From assembly GCA_007026445.1 (NCBI GenBank), contig VDMD01000067.1, forward strand, positions 1-64,000: 64,000 nucleotides of DNA, written 5' to 3'. This DNA comes from Schizophyllum amplum (taxonomy: Eukaryota > Basidiomycota > Agaricomycetes > Agaricales > Schizophyllaceae). Each line of letters begins with the position of its first letter. Position 1 is the stretch's first letter. Under the pieces are notes generated by a model that saw only the letters and a list, made by a program, of their open reading frames with translations, did no database searches and had not been told where the DNA came from. The position numbers were made by a program, and so were the translations under genes. Below are positions 51,290-62,530 of this stretch, in pieces.

Positions 51290-51904
51290 ATGCCCTGGTA
51301 CTCCGCCTTCCCCGACCCCAAGTACACCGAGCTCAACGGCGTGACGCCTGAGGACCTCGCCGCCCTACTACGCGACCCCTCCATCAAAGTCGGCCACGAC
51401 GTGCTTGTTGTAGATGTTCGCAGGACTGACTTCGAGGTGTGTCTCCTGCTCGCTAAACTTACCTCACTGTTCCTTTGTCAACTGCCGAAACCCTCATATT
51501 TGCCTCTCTATATCACTTTTATCCCTTTCTCCTTATACCTCCCTCTTTACCGACACATCCTTCCCTCAACGCCTCCCTTCAATACACCCCTTCCCTCACT
51601 CAAACCCCTTCCCCAGGGCGTCGCCATCAAAGGCGCCATAAACCTCCCCGCCCACTCCTTCTACGAGACCGTCGACACCATCGTCGAGCTCCTAAAGAAC
51701 GTCCGCAAAGTGGTCTTCCACTGCCAGTCGTGCCTGCCTGGCGGGCGCGCGTACCGCGCAGCTGGCTGGTACGCCGATGCGCTAGAGAAGAGGGGCCTGT
51801 CGACTGAGGGGGTATATTATCTGGAGGGAGGGATTAAAGCGTGGGCGGGCACATTTGGGGAGGATGGCGCGTTGAGTGTGAAGCTGGCGCCGTTGGCGGA
51901 GTAG
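51290..51904 (+). CDS. Single-domain rhodanese/CDC25-like protein
   Basis: Small sulfurtransferase- or CDC25-fold protein, 144 residues, exons 51290-51436 and 51617-51904. The N-terminal part ends with DVLVVDVRRTDFE, the usual strand and Asp of rhodanese domains; after the intron come AIKGAINLPAHSF, a helix, and VVFHCQSCLPGGR, the active-site loop. Fungal homologues of the Ibp1/Ych1/Arr2 type have HC-X5-R there. Here the first Cys is followed by R only after seven residues, while the second Cys fits a six-residue rhodanese loop C-x-x-G-x-R. The C-terminus GVYYLEGGIKAWAGTF is the typical closing motif. The intron is 180 bases, far longer than its neighbours', and strongly pyrimidine-rich. Start chosen at MPWYSAF, after which homology begins. 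Confidence 0.85.
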   Translation: MPWYSAFPDPKYTELNGVTPEDLAALLRDPSIKVGHDVLVVDVRRTDFEVCLLLAKLTSLFLCQLPKPSYLPLYITFIPFSLYLPLYRHILPSTPPFNTPLPSLKPLPQGVAIKGAINLPAHSFYETVDTIVELLKNVRKVVFHCQSCLPGGRAYRAAGWYADALEKRGLSTEGVYYLEGGIKAWAGTFGEDGALSVKLAPLAE

Positions 51905-52276
51905 TGGAGGAGTCTGGTGAATATTGTGAATTTGAGGATCGAATGGCGAGCGGGCATTGGTAGCTGAACGGTGGTGAAGGATGTAGATCCGTAGTAGTAG
52001 GCTCATTGGCATCCGATGCAAAGACAAAGGATCGTGAGCGACACAAGGCTTCCGTCCACCGGCATCACCGGGCCGGTAATTCCGCACCAGTCGAAAATGT
52101 TCTGCGCAGGGCTGCAAAGTGTCTTCTGTAACGTTTTATATTGCCTTCTCGAGGAGCGCTGCTTATTAGTAGGAAAGAGCGCATGAGGAGCACGGGAAGC
52201 ATGACCTTGCAAGTGATTCGCACTTGAGTGGGGACAAAGTCAATATCCATGCAATATATGTGGGTGTAACAGACAT

Positions 52277-53019
52277 CTACGCCGTCGCTGCCTGAGGCTG
52301 CGTCTGTGTACGCGCCTCGGTCGCTGCGCGCATCTCCTGCAGCCACTGCGGCTTGATCTCCTTCTTCCACTTCGTCACCGCCACCCGAACCTTCGGTCCG
52401 CGAGCGCGCTGCCGGCGACGGTTCAGGTGCGAGCGGTCGTCCCCGACGCCCAGCTGCCATCCGTAAGGCTTGGTCTGCGGTACAGGTTCTGGCGGCGCGT
52501 CGTGCGGCTGGTGGCGCAGCCAGCGCCACGCGTATATGGTGGTCATCTCCGGGGCCGCGGGCTCGGAGGAAAGGGTGGAGGGCGCGGGAGCCTGCTGTCC
52601 CTTGGGAGGTGCGGGGGCCTCAGTCGCCTCCATTTCACGCTTGAACTTGCTGACGGCAATCATGCGCTGGCCGCTCAGGATATCGAGGATGCGCTTCGCT
52701 TGTCTGCGGAGGAGTTAGTAGAGTGCAACCCATACACGGGTACAACTACGCACGACATGGACCTGATCGGGTGCTCTGGGTTCGGCGGATGCGGTCCCTC
52801 GCCGACCACAGGATTGGGCTTGAAGGCACTGGACGGGCGCACGGTCTGCGCGAGCTCGAAGAGCTGCTGCGTAGTCAAGCCGTTCCGCGCCATCTCGAGC
52901 CGGTGGCGGTCGACGACGGTGCGCATGACGCGGACGCCCTCGCGCGTGTAGAGGTTCGCATATTTGCTGTCCGTGATGCGCCGGAGAATGGCCTGCGTCG
53001 TCCGCGTCGGGGATGCCAT
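52277..53019 (-). CDS. Uncharacterised basic protein, possibly mitochondrial
   Basis: Exons 52754-53019 and 52277-52703 join to about 230 residues. I do not recognise the family. The N-terminus MASPTRTTQAILRRITDSKY is basic and amphipathic and could direct import to mitochondria. Then YTREGVRVMRTVVDRHRLEM, a Pro-rich linker, SQAKRILDILSGQRMIAVSK, a long Pro/Ala/Glu stretch, WRWLRHQP, and a basic end (RRRQRARGPKVRVAVTKWKK). A small mitochondrial ribosomal or assembly subunit is a guess from composition only. The frame stays open upstream of the chosen ATG to 53169, but that part is Arg-rich low complexity and less likely to be translated. Confidence 0.6.
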
Positions 53020-53579
53020 GGCGCGCGCGACACGACGGCGGGAAGAGGAAAGAAAGTGTGCGTCCGGCAGCGCGGACCGCGCACGTGGACGATCAGCCCT
53101 GGCGAATCGCCCACGCCGCAACCCTCGGGAGACGAGATTGCAAGCCCTCGCCCTCAGCCACCCACCCATCGCCCCTCAGATCTCAGGCTCACGGCCACCC
53201 AATCAACGGCACATCCAGTGGGAAAACAAGGCCTCATCAAGCTCTGACGCGCAATCTGCCCGGCGCGCCTCGTTGCAACCAGCCTACTTTCCACCTGCTT
53301 CTGCAGACTTCTGCTGTGCAACGGCCTTCGCAGGGGGCTTGTAGAGGTGCTTCTGCTGTAGAGCCTCGGGCCCGCAACTCGTGCCGCCTCAATTGCGTCG
53401 CGCATGCCGCCTTGGCCCTTGATCTGACTCCCCCACCCACTTTGTTCGAGGGCTATAAGTACTCTTGTGTCTGGTCGTAAGCCCTTAGCAACGCCCCTCA
53501 TCCCAAGTCTCCCTTTGATAAATATTGTTTGAGCTTGTTCCTACTCCCGCCTTCCCATCGACTTCCTCATCCCTTCAAC

Positions 53580-54126
53580 ATGTACTCCCGCCCCGCCCGC
53601 CTCGACTCTTCCAAGCCCACACACGCCCGTCGCCACTCGGAGGCCACCAAGGCTACCCCCAGCCGCCGGGAAGACCCCGCTGCGGCCCTCTACCGACAGG
53701 TCAAAGACCTGCGCCTCGACGATCGCCCCCGTCCCAAGACCAGCCCGCACGCGAACTCCCGTGCCTCACCCGCCAAACCCAGGTCCCGTCTTACCGAGTC
53801 CACCGTCCCTCGTCCGGAGAAGAGTCTCCTCTTCGGCAACGACAAGAGTATGGAGCTTTCCGTCAAGGGCGGTCTGCTGTATGGATGTGATGGATCGCTT
53901 CTGATCGACAGTGAGTGAATCGATATACAGCTGTGTCCCTCCGGCTGATGATGTGACAATAGTCATGGACGGTCGCGGTAGCGGTCGCATGGAGCGGCGT
54001 CGCTCGAAATCGCTCAGGTCGACGAAGACGAGCAGCCGCCCTGCGCCTTTGAAGGCGCACAGATCCGTTTCGGCCCCTCCCCCGGAGACGCCCCGCCTCC
54101 ACATAGTTGATCTGCCCGAGTGCTGA
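53580..54126 (+). CDS. Small uncharacterised Arg/Ser/Pro-rich protein
   Basis: Exons 53580-53910 and 53963-54126 join in phase to about 164 residues. No family recognised. Basic and rich in Arg, Ser, Pro and Lys, with PAAALYRQVKDLRLDDR and a short folded-looking core LLFGNDKSMELSVKGGLLYG before the intron. The C-terminal part holds RRRSKSLRSTKTSSR and ends PRLHIVDLPEC. No signal peptide or membrane span. The leader before the ATG is pyrimidine-rich (ccttcccatcgacttcctcatccc), typical of well expressed fungal genes. An upstream ATG in frame (53529) is less likely. Confidence 0.6.
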
Positions 54127-54831
54127 GCAGCGCCCGCCTCGAGTGGATGTGAAGGCCCTAGCCGGGGTGGTTTGTGGTGCTCTCTCCATCGCCTTTCATG
54201 GCATGCGCGCGATCCATTTTTTGTGGCGTGCCGCCGAGCGCGAAGCGTCTTTTTCTTCCGGCGCGCCTGGTCCCATCATCCACCGGCAAGATCCCACTCG
54301 CCATCTTCAATCATCACAACCCCATCGTCATGAAGATTCCTCTTTCTCCCATCAATCGATCCGTGCCCTTCTTCAACTCGCACGCAGGATTTCCCTGCTT
54401 TTTACGGGATTGTAACGGACGCACTATGCAACAGCGCTCGCGCTCGTTCGTTGGTGGAGACGTAGGGACAGTGTTTTTTGTACGGTTTTTTGCTGTATTT
54501 TCTTTGCCGTGGGCTGCACACACCTACGGCGTGCCCATCGTCATGATCTTAGCCTAAGTGGACAATTACCCCTTCATCCTCATTCTCACTATCACACTTA
54601 CCATTCTACCTCGCCACAAATCCTACCTACTTCTGCTGTACCTGCCCTGTCTCCCGCCCCTTCAAGTCGCCTCAATTGCTATTGCGTATCACACTGTATT
54701 CCCTCTCTCAATGCAATGACACCGGACATTTGTGCTTCTCGAGATGCGCATGACTGCAAGCCCGCCAGTGCCAGGTTGCCTGATGCCATACCAACAACAA
54801 GGGCTACCTAAAGGGGAAATAAATATCGCTG
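54127..54831. other. Intergenic region
   Basis: 3' flank of the small gene at 53580 and sequence with T-rich and C-rich tracts (54460-54720). No gene or RNA supported. Confidence 0.5.
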
Positions 54832-55053
54832 ATGGCCGGTGACGCGTCGATTAACCTTCCGGCAGCTTCCGCACCCACCGTCACGCGTCTCTCAACTTGC
54901 CATGTCTGCTCATTGCCCGTGGACCAAGCTGAGGCGCAGAACCATCTTCACGGAGACTGCCGTCCGAAGGTCGTGCTACAGAAGCAGGGACGCCCACGCC
55001 GACGGCCCCGGCCGGACACCGTTATTGTTGCTGACTCGGAGGCGCCCACATAA
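54832..55053 (+). CDS. Possible small protein with UBZ-like zinc finger
   Basis: A 73-residue open frame encodes CHVC, eleven residues, then an HLHGDC segment: Cys-x2-Cys-x11-His-x4-Cys. This resembles the UBZ4/RAD18-type zinc finger (usual ending H-x3-C) followed by RPK and a basic patch RPRRRPRPDTVIVADSE. It may be a complete tiny gene, an exon of a larger one, or chance. No intron series could be attached to it, and the degenerate tandem repeat begins just at its end. Low certainty. Confidence 0.35.
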   Translation: MAGDASINLPAASAPTVTRLSTCHVCSLPVDQAEAQNHLHGDCRPKVVLQKQGRPRRRPRPDTVIVADSEAPT

Positions 55054-55134
55054 GTCGACTATAGTAGACGCCTATAAAGACTATATTGAAACGCCTACAC
55101 GGACTACAGGAGACGCCCACACAGACTGTATTGC
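55042..55134 (+). repeat. Degenerate 22-25 base tandem repeat
   Basis: Four imperfect copies beginning (G)ACGCC(C/T)A and containing GACT(A/G)(T/C)A or similar, at about 55042, 55067, 55091 and 55113. They lie upstream of the TATA box of the 55407 gene and may be promoter repeats. Confidence 0.6.
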
Positions 55135-55171
55135 TTATTCTACAACGCGTGGGAAGCTGCGGCCGGGTGGG

Positions 55172-55179
55172 TATAAAAG
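55172..55179 (+). promoter_or_regulatory. TATA box for the 55407 gene
   Basis: TATAAAAG preceded by GC-rich sequence, about 228 bases before the ATG; suggests a leader of about 190 bases. Confidence 0.6.
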
Positions 55180-55406
55180 GTGTGCGTTTCCTCATCGGTC
55201 CTCAGAAATCACTTCTTTCCGCCTCCCATCTGCTCCCATCCTGCTCCCATCGTCGGACGAGTTGCCTCGAATTTTGTCATCGTCGGCTGAGCCGTCATCG
55301 ATTGCGCCCCTCCCGTCCTCAATCTCATTCATCCTCGACCGCTGCGTCCCGCCGCGTCTTCCGACGACCGCCTGTAGGTCTTAATCTCTCAGCTTCACAA
55401 AGCACC

Positions 55407-56094
55407 ATGTCATCCACCTTCGACATGAACGATCTCAGTGTCGCTCCCACCCGCAGGGACTTCCTCCCCTGCGGCGATTCGTTGGCCACAATTGCCCCGT
55501 TCACCGAGACCAGTCCTATCGGCCCCCTCTTCACCGACCTCAAGCTCGCCGTCTTCGAGGACCTCAACCTCGCCGTCTTCACTGACCTCAACCTCGCCGT
55601 CTTCGAGGACGACACCGAGGTGTTCCACGGGAGCCTGCTCTTCAGCAGCCTCGAGATCGACGCCGAGAAATTTGGTCCAGGTGAGTCTACGTTGATCTGC
55701 TTAGCCTCCTGCGCCACTAATGATTTTGGACGTTGTAGGCGGCCAGGCGTGCAACATCGAGCACGACGTCAGCCACCTCGAGCAGGAGCTCGGCTATCTC
55801 GAGGAAATCCCTCTCGAGAACACGCGTCGTGCGCGAGAGCTCGACGCCGTAGCCGTGGCCGACGACACCGCCGCGGCCTTCGCCACGAACAAAGCGAAGG
55901 ACACGGCTTACTTGACGAAGCGCGCCACTCCCGGATTCCCCGCCGGTCGTCGCGCCTCCACGGACGCTGGATTCGGTGCCGGCGGGAGGTGCTCGCCGAT
56001 CATTATTGCGACGGCGTCTCGTCGCTCCCAGCTCCCCCCTCGCCGTCAGTCGGCTTTGCTCTCTCCTCTCTCCCCTACGTTTGCTGCTTTTTGA
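55407..56094 (+). CDS. Uncharacterised protein with LAVF octapeptide repeats
   Basis: Exons 55407-55680 and 55739-56094 join in phase to about 209 residues; the intron is 58 bases with GTGAGT and TAG ends. No family recognised. Residues about 42-68 are three near-perfect 8-residue repeats F(T/E)DLNLAVF. The region after the intron is helical and charged (HDVSHLEQELGYLEEIPLE), then Ala-rich, then a basic Pro/Ser tail ending SPLSPTFAAF. No signal peptide, membrane span or CaaX end. The clear TATA box and leader make expression likely. Function unknown. Confidence 0.62.
55530..55610 (+). repeat. 24-base coding tandem repeat (LAVF)
   Basis: Three consecutive units start at 55530, 55554 and 55578 with a partial fourth to 55610. 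They differ at few positions (ACC/GAG and AAG/AAC), so amplification is recent. Confidence 0.85.
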
Positions 56095-56279
56095 GGTGCG
56101 AAGGTGACCGAGTTTCGTGGCGTCAGCAGGGACATTGATACCGAAAAATATACGTATATTGTCCTCTAGTACTTTGAGCTTAGAAAGAGCCCCTTTACAT
56201 AACGTGTAAGTAGATAGGCGAAGGGGCGTGTAAGGACGAACATCTAGTTGGGTATAGGCGGTGTATCATCATATCACAT

Positions 56280-57597
56280 TCATGCGCGAAGCGGTTCCAG
56301 CTCCTCTACGTCCATCCCCTTGCTTGTGAGGTAGGCCACTTCGGGGGAAGGTCCATGGGGAAGATTCCCAACCTTCCGTTCGAGATAATCTGCCGATTCT
56401 CTACCGAAGCGCACCCGCTCATCCGCGAGGCGCTGCCGTTCGGAGGCTAGGCACTCGTAGACACTCGCCGGGCGCTTGCCTGCCTCGTCGTCCTTGTCGT
56501 CTGACATCGAGTACTGGAGGATTGGCGCATGATAGCCTGATTCTGCCTCATACAGGCTGTCCGCTAGACCGTCCTTTGTTTCCTGCCGGATGGCCATCTT
56601 ATCCTCGCGTAAGACAGCGATGTGCTTGTGGACCAAGCGGAGGGTGACTGAACGGCAGTCAGTTGCAGCATGATCTCTCGACAGAGGGACTCACATATTT
56701 GAAGGACCCAAAGCATCCCTACTGAGGCCGCGTACCAGGCGACAAACGAGTGGACGTATGCATCACACTCGGCCGCCAGGGAGCCGCCAAGCATGGTACA
56801 GAGGGCGTCCCATTGCAGGCGTGTCTGCCGATATAGCCATAAAAGCAGATAAATGCCGAAGCTGACGCTCTGTGCGGATTGCAGCCACAGAAGAGCGCGG
56901 TACATTCGCGTAAACGTCAGGGATCGACAGAGTGTAGCGTATATGCTTCATAGAAGGAACCCCGAAAATCAGTGGGATGGACCATCACAATAAACGACTT
57001 GGATACGCACCCAAAGCACGATCCAACCGCAACGAAAGTGTAGAAATTAGCCAGGACGAAGAAGAACAGCTCGTTGTTCATAAAGAGAGGATTGGCTGCG
57101 AAGGACTCGATCAGCGTGGTGACCAGGTGGTGACTCCAGCGAGGATGTCATTCCTACCTGGATTCGCGATCTGCTTCCATGCAAAACCTGCAATGGGGCT
57201 GAAGGCACAAACGAAGATGCCGAAGCTGATCTGGACAATACACGTGAGCGACACTCGGCCTTCATATAAAGGAAACAGTGCGCATACACATAGACCGAAG
57301 CGCAGCGGGAAGTACCATAGGAACGTCCGAGAAGAGACGCGCTGTGGGGAAAACTCCATCTGCTTCTCATTTGCGTACATCTCGTTGATCTTGGCGTATC
57401 CGCCCGCGAGTCTTGAAACGAAAGTGAAGTACAAGCCCAACACTTGAGGGCCTGCGTCTATGGTCCTGCAACCGTCGTCGTCGTGGGCTCGCAAGGACAA
57501 TCGCAAAGGGGAACAAGGCAAAGAAGAAGAAACCAGCCCACACTGACTTATAGCTCACGACAGAGCCCTTGAGAGCCCACGACCGAGTCGGGACCAC
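56280..57597 (-). CDS. Multi-pass membrane protein, uncharacterised
   Basis: Five exons (transcription order): 57534-57597, 57158-57451, 57011-57095, 56695-56945, 56280-56647; phases join to about 353 residues. The first intron (57452-57533, GTTTCT donor) is the least certain; the others have good sites. Hydrophobic spans: LGLYFTFVSRLAG, FLWYFPLRFGLCVCALFPLY, VQISFGIFVCAFSPIAGF, ELFFFVLANFYTFVAVGSCF, SVSFGIYLLLWLY and FVAWYAASVGMLWVLQ. The C-terminal 120 residues are cytosolic-looking and charged with a short coiled coil (ASERQRLADERVRFGRESAD). No family signature recognised. Six spans and a hydrophilic tail would fit a small channel, receptor or integral ER protein; no choice can be made. 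Confidence 0.66.
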
Positions 57598-58357
57598 GTT
57601 CGCTCACGACCGGGTCCGTGTTCGTTGCCGCCCTTGCCCCAATATATAGGAACAGAGATTGCTTCCGGAGCGACCGTGCTCGACGTCGTGCTTGCTGTCG
57701 TGCTTCGTCGCTCGATGTCGAGTAGCTATTTTTCGGTCGCGTTATCAGCGGGATGCGAGCAACTGGATAGATTGTACCAGCAACTGACTAGACTGACGAG
57801 GAAATGAAGACCTGTCCCGCAAAAGGTCAATTATCTCAGGCTTCCTCGAGAGAATTGTAGAAAGCTCACCAATGTACTTACAAACACCATCTATGCCCAG
57901 AAAGGGCTATCTGAGGGTTGTCTACCGTCAGCGAATATAGACCTGAAACCAACATCGGTCACTTTTGCGGCCAAGTCTTGTCCGAATGACTCGTAGTCTC
58001 AATCGAAGCTGCCAGAGTCTCAGTGAGCGGGTTCGCCAAGCACGCAGCGGGCTGCACATCGGTGAACCAAACACCGAACGAGCAAAGATTTTCCCGAGCG
58101 CATATCGTGAGGTTCTTCCTCGATGGCAGACGCCTTGCTAGATTGCATATTGTACATTGAAAAGATGATCAACGAGCACCTCGCAACCGACACTATATAT
58201 GTCGACACGTACTAGAAGGACGACTACGCGCAGGCAGGTCTACTGACGCACACTGGCTACTTGGCAAGCCCGCTGTCATCGCCTCCGCCGATGTTGCGAT
58301 AGGAGAACACCGACCGCCCCGGTCCCGAACGCATGAAAAGCGCGGGGGTCAGGACGC
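57598..58357. other. Intergenic region
   Basis: Promoter side of the membrane-protein gene and 3' flank of ACH1. Contains an AATATATAG element near 57640. Open frames are short and unsupported. Confidence 0.5.
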
Positions 58358-60990
<2,633 letters not shown>

Positions 60991-62530
60991 TGCGGGGGCG
61001 GGGGAATAAGAAGGTGGTGGGAAGACACAAGCGGGATATAAGGACTCGAGCAGGGCGCCGCTGTATAAAGATGAGCCCAGTTCGCGTTCGGCAGCACGTG
61101 ACGCGCCGAGCTCGCGTGCCCGACCCCCATCGGGTCCGCCGAGTCTACCTGCGCCCAGGCCCCAGAGTCCCGACTCTTATATCCAACCGCAACCCTATCG
61201 GTGACTGCCAGATGACCGCCATGGTACACGACGATGAGCAGACGCCTTGAGAATCTTCTTGAGCGTGCGACGGTGACCTACAGACGAACGAAGTTGACCG
61301 TATCAGAACAACGTTCGGCACGGATGGACATGGTTGTACCAGCGGAGCTCCGTCTCCTCCCCACGCATGAGAGACTGCGTTGTCGATCTGCCCCAGCCTG
61401 ATCGTTCGCGACGAGGCGGTCGCCAACCGCGGAACGACAGCGAGAACTCAGTTCCACGAGACCCCGCAATCTCGATTCTCATGACGCTGCCTCGTGCGGG
61501 GCCCCATGGGTCCTAAGTCGCGCCTTTGTAGTTCATCATTCAGGACTGCAGGCCGCTCATGAACATATTTTCTGCAGCAGAAGGCAAGTTACATCGTCAC
61601 AGAAATGGACCGTCAATGTGAAAGGGAGTCAATGGTCAGTACGATAACCACTAGTATGGTGTGTGTAGAGTAAGTACGCCAGTCCGTAGTGTATTGATTA
61701 GAAGACCTTAAACACTCGGAGCACGGCACGGAGGTCGACGAGAGAGGGGAGAGCAAGGCCGACTGGCGGCGAGGAGAGAGCGACGTATAGATCGCTCATA
61801 TAGAAGGCAGTACGGACGATGCTTCGTGAGTCTGCAAGTGAAAGATCAGAGCTTGGTCCGAGTCGGGAGGCATGTTCGAGGACGCATCGATGGGTGGGTC
61901 AAAGGCGCAGTCTGGGGCGGCTTTACGGCAATGACTGCCAATGAGCCACTCGTCTGACGATGGGAGGGGAAGGAAGTTATCAACGAGCTCGGAGGTTGAA
62001 GAGCTTCCGAAAGGGGTTACACCTGTCAATGCACTGCCACTGTGCACCATTGTTTGCTCATGTTTGGTCCATGCACTCTACTGAGTACTGAACAGTATCG
62101 AATGTAACGGCGGACATCGCATCCGTGAGAGAATGATGTTCATGAACATGTCTAAATGTACGTAGACGAGGAAAGATGTTAGTACTACAACAATTACAGC
62201 CCGTGTAGGGCGGTACTGCGCGAGACAGCGATTCATTGTATGTCGACACAGTCAAGAGTCGACAGCATTGCACGCATCGAAGCGAAGCGAAAGGGTATGT
62301 CGAATAAACACCGACACCGAAAGGGCGGGCAGTCCTAGAACGGACAGCTGTGGCGCCCTGGAGAAGCCGTAGCGGCGGTGGTTCACAAGTAACGAGAGAA
62401 GTAGAGGTATAGTGAGAAAGAACAGTGTGGAGGCAGCATATATTAGATGGTGAGGCGACACGCAGATAGGCCGTAGATGGGGTAGGCGGTAGTGAGGTGA
62501 TGAACCAAGACATCAGCTTGTGCCGGCAGA
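60991..62530. other. Gene-poor stretch between ACH1 and the G-alpha gene
   Basis: 1.5 kb. Left end is the ACH1 promoter, right end the G-alpha 3' flank. Minus-strand open frames (61796-62050, 62058-62513, and 62252-62461 with one hydrophobic stretch) have no family match or splice joins. A long 3' untranslated region or a non-coding RNA is possible but unsupported. Confidence 0.5.
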
